64,000 bases of DNA, from NCBI GenBank assembly GCA_036387135.1, contig DASVUH010000076.1, positions 22,832 to 86,831 on the forward strand, in the 5' to 3' direction. The notes beneath the pieces were generated by a model, which worked only from the letters and a program-made list of their open reading frames with translations, searched no databases and had not been told where the DNA came from. Both the position numbers and the translations under genes were made by a program. This document shows, piece after piece, positions 1 through 7,741 of the stretch. Within the stretch, counting starts at the first letter, position 1; every line of letters starts with the position of its first letter. This stretch comes from JALZCH01 sp036387135. Its GTDB lineage: Bacteria; Acidobacteriota; Blastocatellia; Pyrinomonadales; Pyrinomonadaceae.

Positions 1-310
1 TTTCAATTTTTGGTCGGTGTGTTCCCACACAAACGGAAAACAAACCGACTTCATTGTTGAATCGGACAAAATTGCGTTTTGAAACTTGGGCTACAAAGTA
101 TAAAAGGATTTGAAGCCAATGTTTTGCAGTTGCTTATATGTTTGGCGCATAGTAAAATTCAAATTAAGTTTCCCCTTAATCGGCGTTTTTAATGTTTACG
201 GCTTTGTGTGTTACCGCACATATAAATTTCTTTTTCTGTTATAATGTTTCGTATTCGGATATTCGCTCACTGATAGTGTCTTAATTATTTTCTATAACCG
301 AGAGGTTAAA
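1..310. other. AT-rich intergenic region upstream of the first Crp-like gene
   Basis: There is no credible ORF here on either strand. The region is AT-rich and presumably carries the promoter of the Crp/Fnr-type gene that starts at 311. A GAGAGG-like Shine-Dalgarno lies just before the ATG. I see no clear palindromic operator. Confidence 0.5.
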
Positions 311-1048
311 ATGCCCGTTTCTGCCAATACAAACAACGCGCTCAGAAATTATCTGCTCGCAGCTCTTCCCGCCGCTGATTTTGCGCGCATCGAATCGCAG
401 TTCGAGCCGGTTTCTTTTAAGCTCGGCGAGGTTCTCTACGAATCAGGCGATAAACTGGATTACGTCTATTTCCCGACGACCGCGATTATTTCAATGCTGT
501 ATGTAATGGAAAACGGCGCGACCGCCGAAATCGGTGTCATCGGGAACGACGGAATGGTCGGGGTCTCGCTGTTTATGGGCGGCGATTCGACGACGAGCCG
601 CGCGATCATTCAGAGCGCGGGCGAGGCAGTCAGAATGAAGGCAAAGGATTTGAAATGCGAATTTGCTCTCGGCGGCGCGTTTCAAACAATGCTGCTGCGT
701 TTCACTCAAGCCTTAATGACGCAGATTTCACAGACCGCCGTTTGCAACCGTCTCCATGCGGTCGAGCAGCAGCTTTGCCGTTGGCTGCTCTTGAGCCACG
801 ACCGTTTAGACACGGATATGCTGGTAATGACGCACGACCTTATTTCCAATATGCTCGGCGTGCGCCGCGAAGGCATAACGCTGGCTGCGCAAAAACTGGC
901 AAAGAAAAAACTGATTAAAAGTGTTCGCGGAACCATTACGATAATTGACCGGCGCGGATTGGAAGAAGCCGCCTGCGAGTGTTACGCAGTCGTCAGTGGC
1001 GAATATAACCGTCTGCTCGGCAGAGGCATTTCCAGAACTTTCGGGTGA
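311..1048 (+). CDS. Crp/Fnr family transcriptional regulator (paralogue 1)
   Basis: A 245-residue protein with the Crp/Fnr layout: an N-terminal cyclic-nucleotide-binding-like beta-roll (about residues 20-120), a dimerisation helix with CNRLHAVEQQLCRWLLL, and a C-terminal winged helix (about 165-225) with the recognition segment MLGVRREGITLAAQKL. It lacks the N-terminal cysteine cluster of FNR, and I see no canonical cAMP phosphate-binding cassette, so the ligand is unknown. The next gene on the same strand is a clear paralogue with the same motifs, so the two probably arose by tandem duplication. Family assignment is firm; the target genes cannot be inferred. Confidence 0.9.
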   Translation: MPVSANTNNALRNYLLAALPAADFARIESQFEPVSFKLGEVLYESGDKLDYVYFPTTAIISMLYVMENGATAEIGVIGNDGMVGVSLFMGGDSTTSRAIIQSAGEAVRMKAKDLKCEFALGGAFQTMLLRFTQALMTQISQTAVCNRLHAVEQQLCRWLLLSHDRLDTDMLVMTHDLISNMLGVRREGITLAAQKLAKKKLIKSVRGTITIIDRRGLEEAACECYAVVSGEYNRLLGRGISRTFG

Positions 1049-1192
1049 AACACGCGACATTAACGCATTCATTTGTTATTATTATTTTTGTCAACTGTTT
1101 TAATTTTTTAAGTATTAACATTCGACATCGGAATTGGTCTGACTAACTTCTTTTTGTGCCGTCTGCTTTTTGCAACATACAAGGAGATATTA

Positions 1193-1894
1193 ATGTCCGA
1201 AACTATCAAGCCATCTAACCGGCTGCTCGCCGCTTTACCCGCCAGAGAATACGAGCATCTGCTTCCGAATTTGGAAGAAATACCTTTAACTTACGCCGAA
1301 ACAATTTATGAACAGGGCGAAGCTATTCGCTACATCTATTTTCCCAATAGCGGAATGATTTCGCTGCTCACGCACGCCGCAGAAGGTGAGGTATTGGAAG
1401 TCGGAGTTGTCGGCAATGAAGGTATGATCGGTCTTCCCGTGTTTCTCGGTGTGGAAACCTCACGCAATCAGGTTATTGTTCAAGGCGACGGAGCAGCTTT
1501 AAGAATAAAGACCGAAGACTTTATCAAAGAATGCGGGCGCGGCGTCTCTCTGCCGAAATTGCTTCGACGATACACGCACGCTCTCATAACGCAAGTCTCG
1601 CAAACGGTCGCGTGTAATCGTTTTCACTTGATTGAAGAGCGTCTTATGTGCTGGCTTTTGTTAATGCACGACCGGATGCAAACGGATAAATTCAAAATAA
1701 CGCAGGATTTTTTATCGAAGATGCTCGGCGTGCGCCGCGAAGCCGTCAGCAAATCCGCCGCGAATCTTCAACAACGAAAGTTAATCGAATACAGCCGGGG
1801 TATCGTTTCAATCATAAATCGCGCGGCTTTGGAGGCGGCAGCCTGCAATTGTTACTCCGTTGTTAAAGCGGAATACGACAATCTTCCCGCCTAG
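1193..1894 (+). CDS. Crp/Fnr family transcriptional regulator (paralogue 2)
   Basis: An approximately 233-residue paralogue of the preceding gene. It shares the beta-roll (YEQGEAIRYIYFPNSGMISL), the helix CNRFHLIEERLMCWLLL and the winged helix MLGVRREAVSKSAANLQQRK. I place the start at the ATG at 1193 because an AAGGAG Shine-Dalgarno sits 7 bases upstream. An in-frame upstream codon at 1154 lacks one. The stop codon overlaps the outer end of a 148 bp inverted repeat. Its effector and regulon are unknown; the tandem arrangement suggests divergent sensing by duplicated regulators. Confidence 0.9.
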   Translation: MSETIKPSNRLLAALPAREYEHLLPNLEEIPLTYAETIYEQGEAIRYIYFPNSGMISLLTHAAEGEVLEVGVVGNEGMIGLPVFLGVETSRNQVIVQGDGAALRIKTEDFIKECGRGVSLPKLLRRYTHALITQVSQTVACNRFHLIEERLMCWLLLMHDRMQTDKFKITQDFLSKMLGVRREAVSKSAANLQQRKLIEYSRGIVSIINRAALEAAACNCYSVVKAEYDNLPA

Positions 1895-2040
1895 AGCAGA
1901 TTTCATTAAAGTGAAAGACAAAGAATTAACAGGGATGAAAGGGATAAATGGGATATTTTTTGTTTTTATCAATCCCTTTGATCCTTTTTATCCCTGTTAA
2001 TTTTCTGTTTTTTGTCTTTCGACTAATTGAAACTTGCTCT
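1893..2040. repeat. Long imperfect inverted repeat (MITE-like hairpin element)
   Basis: The two halves are imperfect reverse complements. AGAGCA at 1893-1898 matches TGCTCT at 2035-2040, GAAAGACAAA matches TTTGTCTTTC, and ATTAACAGGGAT matches ATCCCTGTTAAT. The inner arm repeats GGGAT with a 9 bp period. It carries no ORF of its own and overlaps the stop of the Crp paralogue. It could form a transcript-end hairpin or be a miniature repeat element; I see no flanking target duplication. Confidence 0.75.
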
Positions 2041-2132
2041 GGTTTGCAGAAACATCAATAAACTTTGTTCGCAACCTGCTTGCCCAAAACGTTTGGCTGA
2101 CGGTCAAATCAGTTTTATTCCGAAATTCAAAA

Positions 2133-2164
2133 GCCGCCGAAAGATTGATCAATCTTTCGGCGGC
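2133..2164 (-). terminator. Perfect palindrome, probable terminator of the FAS1 gene
   Basis: A 32 bp perfect palindrome begins GCCGCCGAAAG and ends CTTTCGGCGGC. It lies 21 bases past the stop of the fasciclin-domain gene. The minus-strand transcript would continue with UUUUGAAUUU. On the plus strand it is followed by AATTTTTT, so it may work in both directions. Confidence 0.75.
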
Positions 2165-2185
2165 AATTTTTTACGTAACGGCAAA

Positions 2186-2623
2186 TTATCTTGTTGCGCC
2201 TGCCACTTTTGCGGGCATTAGAACGTTGTTAATTATATGAATAACCCCGTTGCTGGCTTCAATATCCGCAGTTTGCACCGTCACGTTATTTACGCGGACG
2301 CCGTTTGTGCTGTCAATTTTGATGTTCTGACCGTTTAAAGTGGCGTTGTCGCTTCGCTTTTCCATATCGGCTGACATCAGCTTGCCCGAAACGACGTGAA
2401 ATTTGAGCAGGGCTTTGAGTTTGTCAACATTTGCCGGCAGGAAAAGATTGCTCAGAGTTGTTTCCGAGAGCTTTGCAAAAGCCGCGTCGGTCGGCGCAAA
2501 AACGGTAAACGGACCTTCGCTTCCAAGCTCGTTTGAAAGCTCAGTGCTTTTTAAAGCTTTGATAAAAGTGTTGAATTTTCCGTGAGTTTCCGCCGTTTCG
2601 ACAATATTCGATTTGTTATCCAT
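2186..2623 (-). CDS. Fasciclin (FAS1) domain protein
   Basis: A 145-residue protein that is essentially one FAS1 domain. The H1 box GPFTVFAPTDAAF (about residues 36-48) and the H2-like NGVIHIINNVLMP near the C-terminus are diagnostic. FAS1 domains are usually secreted and adhesive, but this copy has no obvious signal peptide: it begins MDNKSNIVETAETHG. The start is supported by AAGGAAAATA directly before the ATG. Stand-alone bacterial FAS1 proteins are common and their exact role is unknown. A palindromic terminator follows. Confidence 0.9.
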   Translation of the reverse strand: MDNKSNIVETAETHGKFNTFIKALKSTELSNELGSEGPFTVFAPTDAAFAKLSETTLSNLFLPANVDKLKALLKFHVVSGKLMSADMEKRSDNATLNGQNIKIDSTNGVRVNNVTVQTADIEASNGVIHIINNVLMPAKVAGATR

Positions 2624-3094
2624 TATTTTCCTTAAATTATTTTGATTGCTGCGCTTGTTTTTAATTGTTCGCGCAATCGGTTATTGGTTGAAGCGATGAA
2701 ATTTCGATGCGATTGTGTTCGTCCGTTTCATGCCGGTTGCGTCACCGAGCGGGAAACACATAAGCGGAATTGTTTGAAGCGAATGCAAATCAAACCGCCT
2801 TTTCATTATTTGAAATTTGTCCGCTGAGAGTAAAAATTGCTTTAGAAATGCAAAGCGGAGCGAGATACTTTGTTGCAGAGTTTTCCCGAACTTTGTCATA
2901 TAAGTTACCAGCCGTTTCAACCCGCCTTCATCAATCGCTGATTGAACAAAGCGCGAATTTGTTAATTGTTGAGCCGTTAACTTCAGTTAAACTGATTGAT
3001 TTCAGAGAAGCTGAGAAAAGAATAAGCTGAATTCCGTCCATAACCAGAGTGCGCCTTTAAGTGATTACTGTCAACACAGGTTTCGGCGACATTT
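2624..3094. other. Intergenic region without convincing genes
   Basis: Short ORFs exist on both strands (for example 2681-2920 minus and 2770-3030 plus). They overlap each other, have no recognisable domain and lack a good Shine-Dalgarno, so I do not call them. The promoter of the FAS1 gene should lie at the left end. Confidence 0.4.
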
Positions 3095-3331
3095 TTATTT
3101 TGAGGATTCGGTAATTTCTTTTTTCTCCGCTTTGCTGAACTTTAATAAATCGCCCGGCTCGCAATCGAGTATCTCGCAAATTTTTTCTAATGTGGCGAAA
3201 TTGATTCCCAATGCCTTGCCTTTTTTAAGCCGCCATAAAGTGGTGTGGCTGATTCCGCTTTGTTTCGACAGCCAGTAGAAAGAACGTTCGCGCCTTTCCA
3301 ATAATTCATCAATTCTAATTTCAATCATCAT
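3095..3331 (-). CDS. XRE-family helix-turn-helix protein
   Basis: A small Cro/C1-type DNA-binding protein. The helix-turn-helix is plain: IDELLERRERSFYWLSKQSG, then ISHTTLWRLKKGKA, then NFATLEKICEILDCEPGDLL. It occupies nearly the whole protein, as in the short single-domain XRE regulators. The frame extends upstream to 3376, but the MMIEIRIDELL start near 3331 fits the family better. The direction and spacing leave it as a single gene. A TATATG...CATATA dyad at 3403-3424, just upstream, is a possible autoregulatory operator. Confidence 0.8.
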   Translation of the reverse strand: MMIEIRIDELLERRERSFYWLSKQSGISHTTLWRLKKGKALGINFATLEKICEILDCEPGDLLKFSKAEKKEITESSK

Positions 3332-3402
3332 TCGTGATTTCCATTTGCTGTTAACTTCAATAAACGCTTTTAGCAATCTATTTTTATATCACACATCTAA
3401 GA

Positions 3403-3424
3403 TATATGCTATATTTGACATATA
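3403..3424. promoter_or_regulatory. Possible operator dyad upstream of the XRE gene
   Basis: TATATG (3403-3408) and CATATA (3419-3424) form a small inverted repeat separated by 10 bases. It lies upstream of the XRE regulator, where an autoregulatory operator would be expected. A TTGACA at 3415-3420 on the plus strand overlaps it. The sequence is AT-rich, so chance occurrence is possible. Confidence 0.3.
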
Positions 3425-3643
3425 CCATAACGCAATGTAAAATAAATAGAGAATCGAGCTTAGCTTGCTCCCTTCTCAGTTTCTCTGGAAATTGCCGGAC
3501 TAACTGAAATTCCACAGCCTAATTCCGCAAAGGAAAGCAAAATTATCTTTCTGCTGCAATTTCCTAAAAACCGCGAGGAATATCATTTTCTGCTTTTATG
3601 ATGTTGATGTTGCACGGCTTACAGGAAATAATAACAAATTTTT

Positions 3644-4045
3644 ATGTCTAAGTTAACTATCAGAGAACGCCAGATTAACAATACCAGCGTGTTAGACCTG
3701 GACGGCAAACTAAGGCTCGGCGAAGGCAGCCAGGAATTTCACAATGCGATTCGCACGCTCGTCGAAAAAGGGCGAAAGAATATCGTCGTCAATCTTGAAA
3801 ACGTAACGTCTATAGATTCGAGCGGATTGGGCGAATTGGTAGCGGGATATGTCGCGGTAACGCGAAGCGGCGGGCAAATAAATTTGCTGCACCTGTCGAA
3901 AAGAGTTCACGAATTGATGTTTATGACAAAGCTTTTGACGGTTTTCGACGTTTACGACAGCGAATCCGAAGCAGTTAACAGCTTCAAAGCGCCCGCCGAA
4001 AATTCTCAAATGCGCCAGCCTGCCGCCGAAAGTGGATTGCTATGA
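3644..4045 (+). CDS. STAS-domain anti-sigma factor antagonist (SpoIIAA/RsbV-like)
   Basis: A 133-residue protein with a single STAS domain (about residues 3-110). The signature is VTSIDSSGLGELVAGYV, whose D-S-S-G (residues 58-61) is where partner anti-sigma kinases phosphorylate this family. By family knowledge it would bind and titrate a serine-kinase anti-sigma factor in partner-switching. No such kinase or sigma factor is adjacent. Instead it heads a tight same-strand group with a DnaJ-type zinc-finger protein, a coiled-coil protein and an omega-like RNA polymerase subunit. The C-terminal tail (about 112-133) is unstructured. Confidence 0.9.
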   Translation: MSKLTIRERQINNTSVLDLDGKLRLGEGSQEFHNAIRTLVEKGRKNIVVNLENVTSIDSSGLGELVAGYVAVTRSGGQINLLHLSKRVHELMFMTKLLTVFDVYDSESEAVNSFKAPAENSQMRQPAAESGLL

Positions 4046-4046
4046 A

Positions 4047-4289
4047 ATGTACGAGCAGGAAATAAGCCGGGAAACACAAAAATGCGCATGGTGCGGCGGA
4101 ACCGGAAACAAAGCTTTATCGGCGAGTTATGTTGTTTCGTGTGTGGTCTGCGCCGGAAAAGGCTGTTTTACGACGCTTGAGCCTGCGGCGCGCTGCCATC
4201 AATGTCTCGGCACAGGCAGGCGCAATCAATTCGACTCTTGCCCGACTTGCATTGGCAGAGGCTGGATAATTGTTTTCGGTCAGGGATAA
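4047..4289 (+). CDS. Stand-alone DnaJ-type zinc-finger protein (four CxxCxGxG motifs)
   Basis: An approximately 80-residue protein made almost only of four CxxCxGxG motifs: CAWCGGTG, CVVCAGKG, CHQCLGTG and CPTCIGRG. This is the arrangement of the DnaJ cysteine-rich domain, which binds two zinc ions. No J domain or C-terminal substrate domain is present. The ATG at 4047 lies one base after the STAS stop; a GTG at 4032 is an alternative start overlapping the STAS gene. Either way translation is probably coupled. Comparable small proteins are annotated only as DnaJ-like zinc fingers; the target is unknown. Confidence 0.8.
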   Translation: MYEQEISRETQKCAWCGGTGNKALSASYVVSCVVCAGKGCFTTLEPAARCHQCLGTGRRNQFDSCPTCIGRGWIIVFGQG

Positions 4290-4336
4290 AAATTCTCTAA
4301 CAAAATGGCAAAGCAACGATTTTAAATTAACAATTA

Positions 4337-4828
4337 ATGAAATATCCACAATTAGAAGAAAATATGCGAAACGCAAAATCTTTTCTCGATGGAGCTTCCA
4401 GCGAAAATGTCGTTGAGCTTTGCCAAAGGTATCTGGCGACTTTAGCCAAATACCGCGAAGAGCTTTATAAATTACGCGGAGCGCCCGAAATTAATCTGCA
4501 AGATTCTCCTTTGCCGGCGGGAGAAGTGGAAAATATCAGAAAAGAGATCCGCGCGTCTGTGACAAATATTACGACTGAACATAACAGAGTCGAGGCGCTT
4601 CTCAAATCGTTTACGGCAATCAACGGCTTCGAGGCTGCCAACACGTTTAATAGCCACAAATACAAAGGTCATAGCAATTGGGAGTTAAAAGCCGGAGGCG
4701 TCAGATTTCAAGGAGGCGCGGAATCAGACCGAATAGCAATTTACGAAGCTGTCGAGACGGCAAGCCGTCTTCGCCGTGAAGAATATACGAGCCGCAACAA
4801 AACTTCATTTCAAAATTTAAGCATTTAA
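4337..4828 (+). CDS. Hypothetical helical protein
   Basis: A 163-residue protein I do not recognise. The first 100 residues look alpha-helical with coiled-coil character (for example VENIRKEIRASVTNITTEHN). The C-terminal part is mixed, with FNSHKYKGHSNWELKAGGVRF and then another helix. It has no signal peptide and no membrane segment. It lies 47 bases after the zinc-finger gene and 20 bases before the omega-like gene, so it is probably in the same transcript. Confidence 0.65.
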   Translation: MKYPQLEENMRNAKSFLDGASSENVVELCQRYLATLAKYREELYKLRGAPEINLQDSPLPAGEVENIRKEIRASVTNITTEHNRVEALLKSFTAINGFEAANTFNSHKYKGHSNWELKAGGVRFQGGAESDRIAIYEAVETASRLRREEYTSRNKTSFQNLSI

Positions 4829-4848
4829 CATTAAAACCAACAAAAACA

Positions 4849-5091
4849 ATGAACAATCAAACTAAAGCCGTCGTCAAAAATCTCGATGCAAATGCGCCGA
4901 AGATGCAAAAGCGTGAACTAACCGAATCAAATTTCGAGCTTGTTATTTTAGCCGCCCAAAGATGTCGTCAACTGGTTAACGGAGCAACCCCCCATATCAA
5001 CGTTCCTGACAAAAATCCGAGAAATACTTATACCGCAATCAAAGAAGTCGAATTGGGACTTATCAGTTTCAAAGGTAATTACGACGAATAG
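4849..5091 (+). CDS. rpoZ: RNA polymerase omega subunit-like protein
   Basis: An 80-residue protein with the omega-subunit pattern. NFELVILAAQRCRQLVNGA corresponds to the conserved helix that usually ends RARQL, and DKNPRNTYTAIKEVELGLI corresponds to the second helix (usually KNP...A..E...G.I). Omega binds the beta-prime C-terminus and helps RNA polymerase assembly. It is not beside gmk or a similar rpoZ neighbour. Instead it follows a STAS protein and a zinc-finger protein, so it may be an additional or specialised omega. A copy-number search in the genome is needed to decide. It ends before a long hairpin terminator. Confidence 0.75.
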   Translation: MNNQTKAVVKNLDANAPKMQKRELTESNFELVILAAQRCRQLVNGATPHINVPDKNPRNTYTAIKEVELGLISFKGNYDE

Positions 5092-5100
5092 TCTATAGAA

Positions 5101-5202
5101 GTAACGCAATTGGCGACAGAAACACGACCGTGAGGGAGTGTGCTTTATTTTACACACTCCCTCACGGTCGTGTTTCTGCATTTTTCATTTCAATTGCGTA
5201 AC
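5101..5202 (+). terminator. Long-stem hairpin after the omega-like gene
   Basis: A perfect 25 bp stem is formed by 5118-5142 and 5153-5177, with a 10-base loop (arm starts AGAAACACGACCG). GCATTTTTCATTT follows. An outer arm, GTAACGCAATTG (5101-5112) against CAATTGCGTAAC (5191-5202), extends the symmetry with one mismatch. It is probably a terminator for the STAS-to-omega operon, although the stem is far longer than needed. Confidence 0.8.
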
Positions 5203-5270
5203 TTACAAGTCTATTAATTGCGGACAGGTAGAATTACTCTTTTATTTGTCTAAAGAACTAAAAAAGCAAA

Positions 5271-5307
5271 GAAAAAAGGACGAATAACCGAATCGTCCTT
5301 TTTTCTC
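5271..5307 (-). terminator. Terminator of the Asn-rich protein gene
   Basis: GAAAAAAGGACGA (5271-5283) pairs with TCGTCCTTTTTTC (5293-5305). The A-tract and T-tract on either side make it a good Rho-independent terminator in both directions. It lies 18 bases past the stop of the minus-strand Asn-rich gene. Confidence 0.85.
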
Positions 5308-5324
5308 GTTTAATTTATCGGCAA

Positions 5325-5813
5325 TTATCGAGCGTTGACGTTCGGCGGCGTATTTGAATTGGTGTTCGTGTTTCGGTTGCCGTTTGAATTCATATTTGCA
5401 TTTGAATTCATATTGCCATTGCCGTTGCCGTTCATATTCATGTTCCCGTTCATATTTCCATTCCCGTTCCCATTCATATTCCCGTTCGTATTGCCGTTGT
5501 CGTTTGTGTTTGCATTCGTATTCCCGTTGCCGTTCGTATTGCGGTTGCGGCTCATATTGCCGTTCGCGTTACGAGACATATTGCCGTTCGCATTACGGGC
5601 ACGATTGCCGTTGTCGGTGTTGTCGTTTTGGTTGCGGCGCATATTGCCGTTGGCATTGCGCGCCATATTTCCGTTTTGGTTGCGTGCGCGATTGCTGTTG
5701 TTTTGATTGTTGCTGTTGTTCTGATTTTGCTCAACGCTTGCGAACGTTGCGCCGGTCATCATCAATCCGACAATCAGCGTGAGAGCGATCAAAGCTTTCT
5801 GCATTTTCGTCAT
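5325..5813 (-). CDS. Secreted Asn-rich low-complexity repeat protein
   Basis: A 162-residue protein with a clear signal peptide (KALIALTLIVGLMMTGATFA, cleavage probably after TFA). The rest is almost entirely Asn with Gly, Met, Arg, Ser and Thr. Motifs such as RNANGNM recur in the first half and NGNGNMNGNMN in the second. It has no cysteines and no known fold, so the mature part is probably disordered. The start is supported by GGAGGCAAAAAA before the ATG. A six-base pattern in the DNA (AAYGGN) shows growth by slippage. Related Asn/Gly-rich exported proteins occur in Acidobacteriota, but no function is established. Confidence 0.75.
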   Translation of the reverse strand: MTKMQKALIALTLIVGLMMTGATFASVEQNQNNSNNQNNSNRARNQNGNMARNANGNMRRNQNDNTDNGNRARNANGNMSRNANGNMSRNRNTNGNGNTNANTNDNGNTNGNMNGNGNGNMNGNMNMNGNGNGNMNSNANMNSNGNRNTNTNSNTPPNVNAR

Positions 5814-5971
5814 TTTTTTTGCCTCCGTTCAAAAATTTCAGAATCGGTTTTTGAAACCGATTCATTATATTTTCCGAACTTTATTCAAACTATGCTGTGC
5901 GTTAATTATTGAGCGAAAATAAACTTCATTTCTGTCCGAAGGCATACAAAACAGCAAAAAAGATATTTCCA

Positions 5972-6619
5972 TCAAGGCGCCAAGCGCTCGATTTTCCAAA
6001 TTTTTGAATCAGTTAACGAATATAAAATGCGGTCGTGCAGACGCGACGGGCGACCTTGCCAGAATTCGATTTTTTCCGGTTTAACGGCATAACCGCCCCA
6101 ATGCGCCGGACGCGGCAAAACGTCGGAATCTTTATATTTTTCGGCGACTTCCTGATATTTTTGTTCGAGCAATTCGCGGCTTTCGATTGTTTGACTTTGC
6201 GGCGAAACCCAAGCGCCGATTTGGCTCGCTTTCGGTCGGCTTTGAAAATATTCGGTAGAAACGGCTTCGGAAATTTTGCTCGCCGCGCCTTCTATTCTGA
6301 CTTGCCGCTCCAATTCTTTCCAGAAAAATAACAAACATGCGCGCGAGTTTTGCGCTAATTCCTCCGCCTTGCGGCTGCGGTAATTGGTAAAAAAAACAAA
6401 ACCGTCGTCCGCCAAACCTTTGAGCAAAACAATCCGCGCCGACGGATTTCCGGCAGCATCGGAAGTGGCGAGCGTCATCGCGTTCGGTTCTAAAACGTTT
6501 GAATTTAACGCTTCTTCAAACCATTTTTGAAATTGTTCAAACGGATTCTCGGCAACGTCTTGCTCGCCTAGCGACGCTTGAGCGTATTCGCGGCGAAGTT
6601 GTTGAATATTGGAAATCAT
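5972..6619 (-). CDS. pdxH: Pyridoxamine 5'-phosphate oxidase
   Basis: A full-length 215-residue FMN enzyme that oxidises pyridoxamine or pyridoxine 5'-phosphate to pyridoxal 5'-phosphate (EC 1.4.3.5). FMN-binding segments ARIVLLKG and FFTNYRSRKAEEL are present. So are QVRIEG and the C-terminal family signature IEFWQGRPSRLHDR. The N-terminal LRREY motif also matches the family. It stands alone on the minus strand, divergent from the phosphotransferase gene. It presumably supplies PLP for enzymes such as the IlvA encoded in this window. Confidence 0.97.
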   Translation of the reverse strand: MISNIQQLRREYAQASLGEQDVAENPFEQFQKWFEEALNSNVLEPNAMTLATSDAAGNPSARIVLLKGLADDGFVFFTNYRSRKAEELAQNSRACLLFFWKELERQVRIEGAASKISEAVSTEYFQSRPKASQIGAWVSPQSQTIESRELLEQKYQEVAEKYKDSDVLPRPAHWGGYAVKPEKIEFWQGRPSRLHDRILYSLTDSKIWKIERLAP

Positions 6620-6689
6620 AATTTTATTTTTACAAAGGCGTTGTGATTTTGCGAGCTTCGAGCAATTTTAGTTAAACTCAGCTTCGATT

Positions 6690-7634
6690 ATGCTGCTCAA
6701 AATTCCGTCCGTTGAATTTTATACGCACAAAGATTTTCACAGCGATGCGTGGCAATCGGCGGCAGCCGAAATTTGTCTCCGGCATAAAATCGCGTTTTCC
6801 GAATTACGACGCGCCGAGCAAGGCGAAAATATAATTTTCTTTGTTGACGAACGCTTTGTCATAAAAATTTTTGTAGAGCCGCGCAATAATTTTCCGCGAG
6901 AAAAGGCGTCGCTCGAATTCGCGCACGGGAAAACGAGCTTGCAAACGCCGGAAATTCTTTTTGTCGGTGAAATCGAAGGTTTTCCGTATCTCGTCATCAC
7001 ACAGCTTGCGGGCGTTTTGATGCGCGAGATTTGGGGAAGTCTTGAAGATCGGGAAAAATTACCGGCGGTCGAACAATTAGCCGTCACCGCGCGTGAGCTT
7101 CATTCTTATCCGGTTCCCGCCGATTTTGGATTTAAACGCGATTGGGGCGAATTTGTCCGCCGACAATCAATTGAAACTCTTGAAAGACAACGGCGAGGCG
7201 GCGTGAACGCCGAGATTTTGGCGGCTTTGCCGGAATTTATGGAAGCTAATCTCAAACTGCTGCCGCAAACGATTGAGCCGGTTTTGCTGCACGGCGATAT
7301 TCATCCGGGAAACGTCTTGATGCAGGAAAGAAACGGGCGCTGGGAAGCGACGGGTTTGTTTGATTTCGGCGATTCGTTTCCCGGATTTTACGAACACGAG
7401 TTTGTCGCGCCCGGCGTTTTGGTGATTCAAGGAAAACGCGAATTGCAGCGCGCGCATTTTCTCGCTTACGGCTATCGGGAAATTGATTTGGATTCGGATT
7501 TTCGCGCGCGTTTGATGTTGCTGACGATTCTTTACGAATGCAGCAATCTACGCCGTTACGCCGAACGCCTCAGACCGGAAGCCGTCAATTACACGTTTGA
7601 AGAGCTTGAACGGGCGATTTGGGCTTTTTATTAA
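6690..7634 (+). CDS. Phosphotransferase family protein (aminoglycoside phosphotransferase-like fold)
   Basis: A 314-residue protein with the APH/choline-kinase fold. The catalytic loop is LLHGDIHPGNVLM (His201, Asp203) and the metal-binding DFG-like segment is LFDFGDSFPG (Asp225). The N-lobe has a Lys in FVIKIFVEP. The substrate cannot be told from sequence; most chromosomal members phosphorylate small metabolites and do not give antibiotic resistance. It is divergent from pdxH with only 70 bases between, so the two promoters overlap. Confidence 0.85.
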   Translation: MLLKIPSVEFYTHKDFHSDAWQSAAAEICLRHKIAFSELRRAEQGENIIFFVDERFVIKIFVEPRNNFPREKASLEFAHGKTSLQTPEILFVGEIEGFPYLVITQLAGVLMREIWGSLEDREKLPAVEQLAVTARELHSYPVPADFGFKRDWGEFVRRQSIETLERQRRGGVNAEILAALPEFMEANLKLLPQTIEPVLLHGDIHPGNVLMQERNGRWEATGLFDFGDSFPGFYEHEFVAPGVLVIQGKRELQRAHFLAYGYREIDLDSDFRARLMLLTILYECSNLRRYAERLRPEAVNYTFEELERAIWAFY

Positions 7635-7741
7635 TTGCTCAAAAACGCTTTTAATAAAAAATGTTCCGATTTTATCGGACTTATGTTAAAGTCTGCGTTG
7701 TAACTGTTGTTACTAAAACAGCTTAGCAAAAGGAGAAAATA

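Noticed and set aside
1893..2040. Insertion sequence with terminal inverted repeats
   Set aside because: There is no transposase frame and no visible target duplication; at most it is a non-autonomous element.
2642..3030. Three short ORFs in the gap between the FAS1 and XRE genes
   Set aside because: They overlap each other on both strands, have no ribosome-binding site or domain, and read like random AT-rich sequence.
5335..5782. Long Cys/Arg/Ser- or Phe/Pro-rich ORFs on the plus strand
   Set aside because: They are antisense shadows of the Asn-rich repeat gene. They have no ribosome-binding site, while the minus strand has GGAGG, a signal peptide and a terminator.
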